64,000 nt of DNA from Strigamia acuminata (GCA_949358305.1 OX442316.1:8124001-8188000), one strand, 5' to 3'. Numbered from the stretch's first letter, positions 27,801-40,596 are shown. Numbers and translations are program-made. Notes: generated from the letters alone by a model not told the origin.

Positions 27801-29836
27801 TTAGCGCAATCTGAAGTACTCTTCGTACAACAAACAAAGTTAGTCTTCCTTCACGATGCACGAAATTTAGTTACTTGTCTTTATGTAGATGAGTAGAGGC
27901 TTTTGTGCTATCTCGAGCGAAAGCGCATTGTCCTCTTGAGAAAAATCCGTGACGCAAACCTGCTCTGCCTATTTTATCTTGCCTTGGCTAATGGAAGCAG
28001 GCGTATTTCCGTCTAGTTTAATATTGAGGTTATTTTTCAACTTGCCTCATTTTGCGTTGTCAATATTTGAAGCTGAATTGCACGTCGAGACTCGAGATCC
28101 AGACCTCACACCTACGTTAGCGTAAATGTCGCCCAATCATTCTACATCAGAAACCAACACTGACCACTTTTTTTGTTAGCAAAGGAAACCTCAATTGATT
28201 TTTAACAGTTACAAACGACCAGATCGCGATGTAATCTGACGAAATATGAGGGTGTGAATTGTAAGCTACGGTTTGCTTTCCCATTTCGCCCTAAAGCATA
28301 CCCTCATTCTTGTCAGCGTTCGAAACGAATTTTAGTTACGACCTCTTTTTAAAGGACCAAATTCACCCACTATTTTGACCCTTTCGACTTAAGCCCAAAT
28401 CGTAAATAAACCAACAAGCAAAAAGAAGAAAAGAAAATAAACAATCTTAATTTCTCTATTTTTCTTTGTCTAAAGGCTTGTTATTTTAATTTCGAATAAA
28501 AAATTCATTCCCCCCACTATTGTCACTTGGCTCCACCTATAGAAGTATATATTAATTTATTTCTTTGCCTGATGAAATTTAAATTTTAAATGAAAAGTTC
28601 AGTTGGAAGCCGGTTTCATTAAAATACTCCGTAATTAAATAAAAGAAGAAGGAAAAATCGCATTCAAAGATCAAATCTTTCTAAATTAGCCTAAATGTCC
28701 ATACAATATTCATTACAAAAATGTCACGTAATTATTCTACAGCTACGTATACAAATTTAATAGAGCCGAACGAAACCAGCCATTTTTGTTTGCCCTTGTC
28801 AGAACATCCTCGAGTTCCTTCATCTGTCGCCACCGTTCAATGTCAAAGAAAAGGAAGTTCCTAACACTGGTCTTAAGGTGATTGATTACACAAAATCTCA
28901 AAATCTCAAAATCTCTTGACCATTAAATTTAATTTACAAAATATTTTCTCTCACATTTCTTCTCGAGTTTCAAACCTTGTGCTCTCTCCTACAACTTATG
29001 GTTCTTGGTAAATCTAATTTTAGTCACATAACTTTTAGCTGTAATCTTATTTTATAACCGAGAAAATTGTAATCTGACTTTAATTAACGTATTCAATGCC
29101 GCTTGCTGAGGATATAAAAACACGTACTCGTCTACAATATTTTCAGATATAACCATAACTTCGTTTCGCTAAGCTTCCATATTTGAACTTTCATTTGCTA
29201 TACTCATTACTTATACTGATGATAGCAAGAAAACGATGTTTGAAGTTAAACTTCGCATAAAAAAGACCTTGAATAAAATTAGCATTTGATTTTTTTTATG
29301 TACAATCCACGCCGTTCTTATTTTAAACAAACGGCAACAAATGATTTGAAGAAAAAAAAACAGTAAAGTAAATGGTCCACTTGAAATAGTTGGAGCTCTT
29401 ATTGAAACTGGCACACAGCTGCGTTATATCATGAAGTTAATATATATTTTCAAGAAATTTTCAGAGGAGGGCACGTGTTGCGGTTATTTTACAAAGCTGT
29501 TGTAATGTATAATACAATGCCCTAGCAACAACTACAAAGCATTAAATAAGTCAACCTAGGTGTACTTTTCCTTTTAATATGAAAACCTTTTCTAATAAAT
29601 ATTTTAAGCTAATTTCTCTCACGGTTGACTTAATCCGAAACCCTTCAACTTCATTTTAACTCAAAAGATTAATTAATTAAACCCTGATCAAGTGTGTATT
29701 AGATGTAACAGTAAATTATTGGTAACGTATAAGCCAGTGGCAAACTAAAAGAAGATTAGCCAACTTTCAAACAGAATTCATTACCAAGGTGCTTAGGCGA
29801 GTAATCAATAGATGATAAACAACAATAATAAATGTA
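21892..29836. other. AT-rich non-coding stretch
   Basis: No supported gene over about 8 kb. Small repeats are present: (TG)7 at 23,375-23,388 in an AT-alternating patch, a long A run at 25,433-25,452 and a three-copy 8-bp tandem AAAATCTC at 28,892-28,915. Short frames here are low in complexity or lack context. Confidence 0.45.
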
Positions 29837-30212
29837 CACTCGTGTTCAAAAAAACTGGACCCTCACTCTAGGCTGGCAATTAAAATTGTGAGTAATTTCG
29901 TGTTTTGCCACTTGTTGATGGAAAAGTATAAAATTACAGTATTTTACCGATTAAGAGTCGCCCTCGAATTGCAACCGCCCTCGAATAGTAGCCACGGCTG
30001 AGACACCAACGAACGATGAACGTACGCTTCGTTTGTGATGTTCAGACTTGTTACGTTAAACAAATGTAACAAACGTAAAACCGAAATTGTAATTGCTGAC
30101 AAAAATGGCAGATTTGAATAAGAGTCGGGGTTCTTAATCGATAAAATACGGTACTCACAATTTCAATTGCCAGCATAGAGTGAGGGTCCAGTTTTTTTTT
30201 TGAACACGCCTG
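29837..30212. mobile_element. Tc1/mariner-type MITE, 376 bp, with nested element
   Basis: The terminal inverted repeats are about 50 bp long. The left end starts CACTCGTGTTCAAAAAAACT and the right end is the complement of CAGGCGTGTTCAAAAAAAAA; both continue into CTGGACCCTCACTCTA and an AATTGTGAGTA block. TA dinucleotides flank both ends (29,835-29,836 and 30,213-30,214). No transposase frame is present. The arms are not collinear in the middle because another element sits inside. Confidence 0.8.
29937..30151. mobile_element. inner nested inverted-repeat element, 215 bp
   Basis: Inside the element at 29,837-30,212 a second inverted pair begins CAGTATTTTACCGATTAAGA on the left, matched on the right by the complement of CCGTATTTTATCGATTAAGA. 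TA flanks both ends (29,935-29,936 and 30,152-30,153). Next to the left arm is a short direct repeat of CGCCCTCGAAT. This indicates insertion of one MITE into another. Confidence 0.65.
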
Positions 30213-30214
30213 TA

Positions 30215-33200
30215 CAAGTGTGTACAAGTAACTGAATTATTTAAAGAAAAATTGGCGATTCGCGACGCATTTGCCTTAATTCCGTCAATGCGAAATAGTT
30301 TAATTGTTAGATCAATATTTTCCCTCCTATTTTCCTACAATTAACGTTTCAGGAAGTTGATAAAAAAATATTGACATGCCACTTGGAGTGTGTTTGCTTT
30401 GAATTATTCGCTCATCTTTGGGCCGTGAATACTGAAAAGGCATCCAGTGAAACCATTCAAATTATGGTAAAACCACACACTCCAATGCATTTCGTGGCTT
30501 GCCTCTGCGGATTGAAGCTCCATCAGCATGCGGGTTTGACTGAGGAATTCCCAATGTAACCATCTTCCTCAAGCTGCACAGGACCACAAGTAGTTAACCC
30601 GAATGCATTAAATAAATTTAGAGAAACGACCCGAGTACTCTTGTCAGTTGCACATGACCTTTTCAAGTGATATAAACCTCATTAAGTCTTTCTCGAAATG
30701 TGTTGAGTGTCGCACAACACTGAAGTTGGGCTTTTGATTACTAATGAATCATAAAACCATAGCGGTACAAGGTTTGTGGCTGCAACTTCCATACCAATGA
30801 CATTGTTCTCTTGGAACAAGTCACAGCCAACTAGATTATAGACTGTGACAACACACATCTGGTGGCCCCCCGACCACTCACTATCGCACACCGCCGAGCA
30901 AAACTATTTAAGTAACGTCCACCACAACTAATACAGTTAATCTCGAATTAAAACATGCAGCCCACACTACACTTTTCTCCAATATCTGTTTACATCGGTT
31001 ACAAGCAGTCTAATTCAATCTCTCTGCCTTTTATGACTGCATCATGACGTATGATTGTTGCCTATGTGTGTGTGTCTCGCATTCCACCATGTGATTTGTG
31101 GTGCAAGTCGCGGGCAATTGCTTTCAACTCAGCTCTGTGGCAGTAGGCGAAGTAGCTTGTATGACAACATCTGGAAGCAAGAGTTTGTAACAAACAGAGC
31201 CAATTCTGATGTTATTTCAGAGCAGTTTGCTTTTGTCACTCTGACGTGAAGGCGAATGGAAAAGTAACAATAAAAGGCCCACTCCCCTCTTTCGCCTTCA
31301 TCCTCCGAGCGAAGTCTTCTTCCCTTTGTGTGTCTTATTCCCCTCATACCATTAAAGCTATTTACAAAAGCAACCTTGTGGGAGGAATGTCTAAGTGTTC
31401 AATTCACAAGAGAAATCGAAGTATGTTCCCAATGTTTGTATTTTTCTTTTTCTTAAACCTTTCAATGAAGACTTATTCGCTTGAAATAACAAGTACAAGA
31501 AGCTAAACGATTCCAACAATTTACAGTAAAAACGAAAAGAAAAACTCCCACACATTGTTTATCTAATTTCACCTTTTACAACTATTCCGCATTTTCACCA
31601 TCCACAAATACCAGAAGATCATAAATTTGCACGATTTACGGTCGCATAAATTAACGATTTTAGCAAACTTATTGAACCAACTTAAATTTGACTTTGTAAA
31701 CGTGTTTTAGAATATTTGAATAACTTAGATTTAAACAGCAAAGCAAAATCTGCTTTAACTTCATAAACAATCTCAAATACGTCAACACTTTCTATTTTTA
31801 ATAAACTTAATAATACAACCCTTTCCGAGTCCTTTAGTAGAAAATATAGAAGAGAAGAAAAAAAAATTGCCTCCACCATAAACTTCAATTACTCGTCACT
31901 AACTTGTCTCAAGAAGAAGTCTAACAACAAAATCTGACATTTTTGTTTTTTTCCCTCCTTGTTCCATCCGTTAACTCATTTTTAATCTACTTCCTCTGAC
32001 TATAATTTGTTCTGAACATGAGTAAATGTTGACACTGAGAAAGCTCTTAGTTCCTGCTCTGATTAATTTTCAAATTGACAGTACTTGTTAATGTGTAATA
32101 CGAAAATCAATTTCCTTTTCTCCATTTTGCAAAATACGTTATACAAGCAAATGCACAGTTGCGCGCACACCAAATGGATCGTCTAGAGTTCGTTGCAGGA
32201 AAAGAGGATAAGAGTGTTTTAAGGTCCAGCAGGATGTCCAAATCATATTTCCTATGTTGAAAAGGGGTAATGCAAATATTGACGAAAGACAAATGAGATT
32301 GATAGATCCACAATGCGAACATGAGAAATGCATTATTCATACAACTCGCTGATAACTATGAAAACAAAAAAACAAACTGCTAAAACGAAAATATTTTCTG
32401 ATTAACGTCATCATTCCTATTATTATTCTTAATTAAATTAAAATAATTGCCGGTACATAAAACGCGCAAAGATAGTTGTTTTTGCATACGTCATTTTTAA
32501 AACATATATTTTTTCAGCATTTCAATTCAATTATTCCACAATTCCGCCTTATAATTAAATTTTCATGTGCGATTAAACATTATCTGCGGAGCGGAGAATT
32601 AGGAATTTCGCGTAACTTTTACAACATTCAAGCTCGTACCTTGCCTAGATAAAAGTATTATGCATAAAACCTTTATACGCTAATAAAAGAGAATTTAAAC
32701 ATTGGTTAACTGCATCAAAGAGAAATTAAAACACTGTAAAACATTGTGCCAAATGTGGTTGGCTGTGAGTTCTCAATTACTCAATTTTGGTTATCTGTTT
32801 CACCGAAATTGCTCAATCAATGTGTAGCATTGCAAGAAAGCGGAATAAGCATTTGTAAAGCTGCTGCACGTGCAAAATGCATTCATTTAAGCCAAATGCC
32901 CGCCATTTATTTCAAAACCATCGTCTCCTGCAATCCAGGCGTTAACACAGGTCAGTAAAAATCCAATATATGTAATAATAGAATCGCTTTATATAAAGTT
33001 ATAAGTTCAATTGTTAACCTTTAGAAGAAGTGGTAGCTAATGGAGAGAGTGCAGTTTGTCAATATGTCTAACTCCTATAGGAATGACTTTAGTTGTCACA
33101 GCGCCATAAAACTCCATCGTTCTTCGCCTCTACATAAATCTAAGATTTTACCGTCTTAAGCCACTAGTCATGCGCAATCAGGTTTCCGTCACTTATGGAA

Positions 33201-36200
33201 TTTTAACATTTTAGAATTTTAAAATTATTATATATCAAAAAACACGTGACACAATGCAATGCGCAGGTGCATCCAAAAAGTCTGTGGAATGACGAAAAAT
33301 TTGAAAAATATTAACTTCCAATATTTTGATTTAATTTTCCTTTTAGAATTACTAAATATACCACTCAAGTAATGTCTTTGTGTGTGTGTTGTTATTCTTT
33401 GTTTCCACTTATATTTTATTTTGTACATCAATTTAAAGATTTTTGTTTACTCGTGTGGTAATTGCCACGTATAGATTGCAAAAGTTTACAATTTCGAAGA
33501 CTTGAAACATTTAGAAATTCAAATGGGACGGCTAATTTACTTGAGGTAATAGGTTTTTGGAGCAGAACATTTCTTGAACACAGTAAAAGTGAAAAACGGC
33601 ATTCCCAAGGGATGTTAATAGGATGCATTAATCACTTCGTTTGCTTGCTTGCACCAAAGGTAACCTTCGAAAAGGCAAAGGAAGAAAAAAATCCATATGG
33701 AAAGTTGCACGAAGAATTATTAGACGACTTTTCATACGGGACTAAGAAGCTCTTATCATTGTAAATATAGCTACTTTTTTTCTCATCCTCTTAGATGACC
33801 TTTTTTAAAGTCAAATAAAAATCAGCTAATAAAACAAACAAAAAAAACAAAAAAAAATATATACACAGGAAATTTGTATGCGTATTTTTTTTTCTTTTTT
33901 CATGAGGCACAGAAATGTTAGACGAAGTTATGTCCTCATAAATTCTTAATAAATCATACATCAGTGATGTTGCCAAAGAATATTTCAATTTTAAATTGAA
34001 AAATCATTGAAGATTCGTCTGAATCCATTTATGTATTATTTGTGAGATATATATGTGAATCTAATTTATATTTATAAGTGTGTCATGTACTGTAAGCTTC
34101 GTACCAAAGCTTATCTCGAACCAATGTTCATTCTTATGTGGCTTTGGTCTATATATTAGTGTAATCTCCTTAATAAAATTAATAATTTACCAAAGAGCAA
34201 ATGCAATGTATAACCGCATATATATAATATTGTAAATAATAAATGCCGTGAAAATCCCATGCGAACATGTCACAGCTTGGCTATGACCAGCCCGAGACAA
34301 AGAGTCCTTTCAAATATATAAAAAAAAAATTCCAATGCAGGATTCCAGAGTGAAAATAAAATATTTTTAATGTCATAATATCCCATTTGGCCCTTTCGCA
34401 CCATGCATTCACATCACTTTAATTCACTTCTTCTCTATCTACGAAGTTACCATAGTAATGTCACATTCCATTTGATTTGTCCTCGTGAAAAGCCAATTTG
34501 ACAAATATAATTTCCACAAATTTTAAATTTGTATATTTTTCCAAACATTGAACTGTACAACATCAAAAGAAAAGTTGTGGGAATTGTGATAAGTCGTATG
34601 CAAAACTGCGGTGAAAAGCTAGTTACATTAAAATCCGAGCGGATTTACTTCATACACGACAAGAAAACCAAAATCCATGCATTTTATTTTCATTCCTTTT
34701 TCTTCTTCTTCCTATTACGGTAAACATTAAAACCACAGAATTCTTGTGGATTCCAACATCATAGTCGCTACACCTCTCAAATCCTGCGGGGTTTCTATAT
34801 TTAAATTTTAAATCCTCCATTTCAGTGCCTCCACAAGTGTAGGACAAATGAAAGTCGATTTACAACAAACTTTATTTTTTTTAATTTATATTTTTCAAAT
34901 TGAAATGGATATGAAATATTCGAATTCATACGCACGAGTTGAGTTGATTATAAGCGTTACCATAGAAACATGGAATAATAAACAACTTGCAGTTAAGATA
35001 TTCAAGTTATCAATGCTCATATAATATAAAGTAAACATTCCTGCCGTAGCTATGACTTTTGTTAGTTCTCCATATAAATTCCGAAAAATCCAACAATAAC
35101 AAACGTAACACTTCCATCTACTTATATAAACAAATGTTTCCAGCTTATGAATAAATGCAGATGCAAATAAAGATATTGGAAAGTTTAAAGTCGCATATTT
35201 GTGGGATACTTGGATGTTTAACTCTGAGTCACTCTACGTGCATTTTCTTTGCGCAACTTTGTTAAAAATTGCACAATGGCAACATAATTCTTCACAATGA
35301 ATTATAAAAGAACCAAACCCACTGTAATATGCTGTTTAATATATCGAATTTGCAATTTGATAATTTAATTTAATTAAACAACTAGCAATCAGTCATTGCG
35401 TTATGAATCAATAATATAAATCGAGTTACGCATAATCCCAATCCGCATGTAATAAATATAATGTGCGTTGGACCATAGAATCATTTTCGCATTTATCGCC
35501 GTATCCAAGCAAAATCTACAAAAACTCAAGCACGAAGCTTGCTAAAACTAAAAAAATGATTAAACAAATTTGCACTAGGGATTAATTTATTCTAAAATAT
35601 TTAAACAAATTTTCAATCAAGCTTTTTTTCAGCATTATACAAACGCATATTTTTCATAACTAATTTATTACAGATTACTACTTATAAATTCATCCAATTT
35701 TGCAGTTTCTAGACTAATTTCTTCCTTATTGGATAATTACTATGCAACAATATCTGTGGGATGGGATTCAATCTTTCAGTATTTGTGATCACTACTTCAT
35801 TTTTTTTTTAACATGTAGCTGTGACTAGCGTAACGCTTTGCCTAGAAAACCAATGCTCCAAGAAAATAAACATTGACTCTTGCTCTTAAACTCTTGCTTT
35901 CTTGAACTCTTGAAGTTTGAATTCATTTTCTTTTTAATGCGTTCACATGTTCGCTTGAATGTTAAATTTATCAAATTACTTAAATCTGCTTTATGTTTGC
36001 GCTCAGCGCGCGTATTCTTCATAAGCTCATACTCGTTATCTAAGTGTCACCCAAGAAACTTTTTTAAAAAGTTAGGCTCTAAACCATTTACCAATTTTTC
36101 TTTCCACCCTCATATTTAGATATTTATACAAACAACTCCATGCGTACAAGAAACAATCCCAAAACAACACTAAAATTTAATTTTTTTCTCCTCCAAAAAT

Positions 36201-36745
36201 TTAAAAATTTATTTATTTAGTCTCGGTTATTAAAAAAAAGTTAAAATCCAGAATCAAAAATCCACTGTATCATTAAAACTTTCTATTCATAAATAGGATT
36301 ATACCGAAGCTTACATTTAATTTTCCCACGCGTGTCTTAATTTTAAAAGGTTGCTTGAAGCATTTCGGAAACCCTCAAAGGTGTACTTGTTGACAAGTGT
36401 GAAATGGATCAAACAAGATCACTTCATTATCCTATACATATCATTTTATCAAAAATACGCTTCCTTAAAAACGAATCTCCAACTATCACTGGCTGAAAAC
36501 TGCATTTCGACTTGTTAAAACAACATAAAAAGTCAATAAATCAGCAAAAACCACAAAAAAAACCACTTCAATTTCTACTACGCACCTTTAAAATTACTTT
36601 AAAAAAAAAACTACCAAACACAAAAAATTAAAATCCTCCCCAAAATGCCGCACATAACTTCACTAATACAATGTATCAATTATTTTTAAAAAAATATATC
36701 CTTTTCCCAACCATCCATCAACAAAGTTAGAAGCGAATTCCTTAC
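30215..36745. other. AT-rich non-coding stretch, possible intron
   Basis: No exon with recognisable coding content was found. If the minus-strand signal-peptide exon at 36.75 kb is real, this DNA lies in its first intron. Frames on both strands are short and feature-free. Confidence 0.4.
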
Positions 36746-36845
36746 CTGCGTGCAACAGAACAGGTGCTATCAGGCCCAGTAATAAGTACATGATGTGTGA
36801 ACTCACTGTCATTCTCTCGTAGCAGCATAGTGAGAATCCGAGCAT
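36746..36845 (-). CDS. candidate first coding exon: signal peptide, partial
   Basis: Read on the minus strand, an open frame encodes a hydrophobic leader (MYLLLGLIAPVLLHA core) that ends exactly at a strong splice donor, GCAG|GTAAGG, with the break after the first base of a codon (phase 1). Three in-frame ATGs are possible: 36,845, 36,812 and 36,791. The one at 36,812 has a purine at -3 and gives a 22-residue leader before the break. A phase-1 intron right after a signal peptide is common in secreted and membrane receptor genes, including immunoglobulin-superfamily genes; that is family knowledge, not proof of identity here. Downstream exons would lie at lower coordinates; none was recognised, so the product is unknown. 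The promoter-like island at 36.9-37.3 kb fits its 5' side. Confidence 0.5.
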
Positions 36846-36899
36846 AGGTCAGTGGTGGTCATCCACTGGCAGTCACTTTCACCTCAATATTTTTTTTTC

Positions 36900-37330
36900 C
36901 CTTTTCTCTTGATTAATAGTCCAAACACTTAAGAACCGAAATATTGGAATAAGAGACAGAAGGTGCACTCGGTGTCGCTAGAGCAGAGCTTGTGAGCAAA
37001 GCTTTCCTCTCACATCAACCCACTCTCATTACGTGTTCCTTCTCACATCGATCGTTTCAGTGCGCATGCGCCCCAACACACCGCGTGAGAAGGGAATGGC
37101 AAGGGTCTTCATTCTTAGTGAACTAACAAAAGGCCCGGAAAAAGTTAAGCTTTACAACCATTTAGTTAACAACGCCTCTTTAGGATTTTCCTACTCAACC
37201 TCTCTGCTTCGATTCGTCTCGACCGACGATGGACGATCTTTTTACCATTCCCAGACGGTGCGTGGTGCTACAGTGGCTCTGTCCTAAGCTTTGTGCCTTC
37301 TGATCAACTGATACAAGAGGTTCAGGATAA
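36900..37330 (-). promoter_or_regulatory. GC-richer promoter-like island upstream of signal-peptide exon
   Basis: This stretch is visibly richer in GC and CpG than its surroundings and lies immediately 5' of the minus-strand signal-peptide exon. It contains the NRF1-type palindrome TGCGCATGCGCC at 37,061-37,072, adjacent to TTTCAG. No TATA box is at a suitable place. I infer a TATA-less promoter and 5' untranslated region. The 84-codon plus-strand frame across it is probably incidental. Confidence 0.45.
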
Positions 37331-39282
37331 GAAGGATTAGCGAGCACCACGGGTTTTTCAAGGCGTGCTCAATCGGACGAAAGACATTTTTTTTCGTTTG
37401 TTTCTTTCCTTTTATTTATCTATTTCTTTTTTTTAACATTTTTTTTTTTATCTTTTCGCCCTCTAAGTTATTAGTGGGCATTTTGCAATGCAAATAAGTA
37501 ACAAACATGAAAAAATAAGAGGGGAATTTACCGGTAATAGGATCACAATTAGTTTTGGAACTATTATTTAAAAAAAGAAAAATGGAATGGGAAGAATAAG
37601 TATTTTCGATGGTTTTTCTTCCATTTCTTGTCACGCTCATGATAGATGCAGATAAGACCAAAATGAATCGCGGTTCATGAACCGGTCATGAATCAAAGTA
37701 AGATGGTTTCAACCGAGAGTAATTATCACGTCTTCAGTAAAATATTGTGGTGTCAATTCTTCCCCCGTACCATCTTGCAGTTTTTCAGCTGCTGTTTCAC
37801 ATGGGCCCAATTATAGAAGATTTGATCTACAATTTCTTTCTATACCAAGTTTTTCTTCTTCTTTTTCTAGACTTTAAAGCCTAACAATAATCTATTCCGA
37901 AATTGTAAGTTGTTTTATTCGTTTGTCCGCTCAACACCATAATTAAATTTAAAATGAAGGTTTCTGGAACAATATTGGATCGTCCTAATTGGCTGTCTCC
38001 TTCGCAATTGGCTGACTAAAAAATATGGGATTAGATCCAAGAATAAAGCAATTTTTCTTCAAGATTATTCGTATAGGTGTGTCTAAGCAAAATTGTTGTT
38101 ATACCAAAACTATTTGAATTTATTTATTTTTAAAATTTGTAAAGTTGATTATTTTTTTTATCCGTAAAATCGCTAGCTTCTGCTTGTAATATATGAAAGC
38201 TTAAGGCTTATTCTCCTTAGATTGAAGCTTGTTTAAATTTCCACTCGTGCGCGCATAATTTATGTTGTACGCTGAGATTACGGTATTCAATTTATTAAAT
38301 TCCGCAACAAAACTTTGGAATTTCTGCTTATTAAGCAGAGGAAAACACACTAACTTCGTTGCAATTTACCCGCAGAGGGCGGAAAGAATCTTTTCACTTT
38401 TCATGCATGCTAGTTTAGTTGTATTTACCAAGGAATTATTTGGGGCGTCAAAGGGGCGCGTGTTAGTTCAATCAGTTAACACATTATATTAGGTGGCTCC
38501 ACCTCGTGCGAGACAGTGGCAAGCCATGTTTGAAAGGGGAGTTTGATATATATTAAACAAAGGCCTTCACTGCCGTGTCAGAATAGCTTTGTAAGTGCAA
38601 GGCATTCCAGCATGGATGTTGCTAATTAAATTAAAGGTGCTCAGCTGTTTTCTACTCGCGTTTTCAGAAGAACCGTTTCCAACTGAAATGACGAGATAAA
38701 AATTAAAGCTACACTCTAAATCCGAAGTGCACTTAAACAAAAGTAGCTTTAAATGTGTCAAACGAGTTGGCAACTTTTAATTATTGATTTTTATTGGATT
38801 TCCACACGCCAGATTTTCTTGACCCCAACATTTTACCTTACCTAAAGTGAGCGGTTTTTTCTGGATGTTTTCGGGAACAAAGACACCAGTGGTGAAGCCA
38901 AAATCTAATCATAGTACCCACCCATTGACCATAATCGGCGCCTGGCGCCGATGATGGTGGGATGGAGTCGGGGTGGGAAAAGATTTGAATTTAGTCCTTA
39001 AATTTCCCTTAAAACTGTAAAACACCTGTAAAAAACGTACACTAAGCTTATAACCTGAAACGCATAGTCACCTACCTTAGTTATAGCAATTTGTGAAAAA
39101 AAAAGGATGAAAATTATTTTTGGCTCAACCCGAACCGAACAACGAACACCAAGCGCATTCATAAAGCCATGTTTAACTCGTAGTTAAATGTTTAAATGTC
39201 GTGCGCATGCCCAATGCAACTGAAAACGAACTAAATCGACCGAAACAAGCAGTTGAAAAAGCAGTACAAATACTGTGTGTAA
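37331..39282. other. non-coding stretch
   Basis: No gene seen. Minor features are the palindrome GGTTCATGAACC around 37,675 and a near-perfect palindrome of two 9-bp GC-rich arms around one base at 38,934-38,952 (ATCGGCGCC/GGCGCCGAT). Confidence 0.45.
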
Positions 39283-39633
39283 TGCTGGGCGCATACATAC
39301 CACGATTTCGCGTGGCGTCGCGATTTCGCAAGCGAAATCGCGCTGTAAATCGCGCGCAATGCTACACACATGAAGCTATTTCAGCTCTGCGAATTCAGTC
39401 TTATGACGTCATTCCACAGCATTCACACAGCAACCGAAAATGTTGGTGAAATGACGTCATTTCAAACAGCTCATGGGATTGGCTGCGACATGAATCGCGG
39501 GCGAAATAGTACTTGGGACAAGTACTATTTCGCAAAGTAGATTTCGAACCGGCGCGAAGGAAATGACGTCACCTGCGCATGCGCAATGGCAACACGATCG
39601 CGACGCGAAATCGCGGTATGTGTGCGCCCAGCA
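39283..39633. mobile_element. PIF/Harbinger-like MITE, 351 bp, with CRE and NRF1 motifs
   Basis: The termini are inverted repeats: TGCTGGGCGCATACATACC on the left, and the complement of TGCTGGGCGCACACATACC on the right. They continue into imperfect CGATTTCGCG blocks. Both ends are flanked by the 3-bp duplication TAA (39,280-39,282 and 39,634-39,636), the PIF/Harbinger signature. There is no transposase frame. The interior holds three perfect TGACGTCA palindromes (39,404, 39,452, 39,564), one perfect TGCGCATGCGCA palindrome (39,574-39,585) and a short hairpin with 15-bp arms around 39,505-39,537. It is far more GC- and CpG-rich than its surroundings. Confidence 0.85.
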
Positions 39634-39817
39634 TAATGCATTGAAAGCCACAATAGCGACATTTTGTTTAATTTTTGCAAATATCGCGCTTGTGGCTGTT
39701 GCGCCAGCTACAGCGTTCTCTAGAAATTAGGGTCCGAAACCAAACTGTTGATATGTATGAAAACCTAGCAACCCTAGATTTATGGTGTATAAATGATTAA
39801 ACATTATGATGGGTTTA

Positions 39818-39879
39818 TACAGGGTGAGCCAGAAAGACCTGACGATTTTGAAAATGCAATTACTCTGGCTCACCCTGTA
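39818..39879. mobile_element. 62-bp miniature inverted-repeat element
   Basis: Ends TACAGGGTGAGCCAG and its complement CTGGCTCACCCTGTA enclose only about 30 bases. TACAGGGTG-type ends are common in mariner-like elements. The remnant is probably the terminal-repeat skeleton of such an element, with the ends brought together by internal deletion. Confidence 0.65.
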
Positions 39880-39964
39880 TTTTCGGGGTAAAATTCAATT
39901 ATTTTCTTAATTTACGTAATGTAAATGTAATACGTCAAAACTATGTTGTATTTCATGTTAATAT

Positions 39965-40180
39965 AATTGTACACATATTGCGGCCTGAGAGTTTATTTAT
40001 TATTTGGACCCGACCTCCCGGGCGCCTATTTGAACCCCGTCGATTATTCAAAAATTCACCAATTTTTTTTTTACAAAAGTGGTGTTTATTTGGAGGACCC
40101 CGGCGCTCATTGCCTAAATCGCCGCTGACCCCCCCCCGGCGTTTAAACGGGCCCCAGCGCCAATCAAAACCTGACACCAA
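39965..40180. repeat. GC-rich interspersed repeat fragment
   Basis: A GC-rich patch with repeated words such as GGCGCCTATTTG, GGCGCTCATTG and CGGCGTTTAAAC, C runs and the palindrome CCCGGG. It is open in both directions, but the composition is that of a repeat. I recognise the general look of repeats built from GGCGCTTATTTG-like units in invertebrate genomes but cannot name the family. It is adjacent to three MITEs. Confidence 0.45.
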
Positions 40181-40185
40181 TTTGA

Positions 40186-40323
40186 AGCTGTACTGTATTA
40201 ATCTTTAAAACATATAATAAATTCATTGGTGGTCTAGACAACAAGAGAAAAGCGCAGTGTACTTCTAGAAATGTGGAATTTTTTCTTGGTAATGTCTCAG
40301 ATATGTTGGATCAATTGATGTAA
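40186..40323 (+). other. candidate C-terminal coding fragment next to AATAAA
   Basis: A 45-codon plus frame, open from the previous stop, reads as ordinary mixed-composition protein (…GGLDNKRKAQCTSRNVEFF…) and stops at 40,321-40,323. AATAAA follows only seven bases later, at 40,330. It could be the last exon of a gene whose upstream part was displaced by the repeat at 39,965-40,180, or the 3' end of a retrocopy. A possible acceptor (TTTGAAG) exists but is poor. Product not recognised. Confidence 0.25.
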
Positions 40324-40596
40324 ACACTGAATAAAAGATGAAATATTGAACAAACAAATAACTATATTCTCCTTCAGCTCGAGGTACACTCTTGAGATCT
40401 TGTTACAAAGATAAACAAACTGCACAATTACAAACTAGATACAAATAGAACTAGACTTGTTATTTTACCAGACTAAAACTTTTACACGTTTGTTTAACTG
40501 TACAAAATATTCTTTACAACGCAAACTCTCTCGAAGATCTTCTGCACAAGAGATCCAGTTATTCCAACAACACCGTACAAATATCTTTCTACAGTA

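Noticed and set aside
39953-40208. Overlapping 75- and 76-codon frames on opposite strands
   Set aside because: GC-rich repeat sequence with C runs; open on both strands because of composition, with proline/arginine-rich nonsense peptides.
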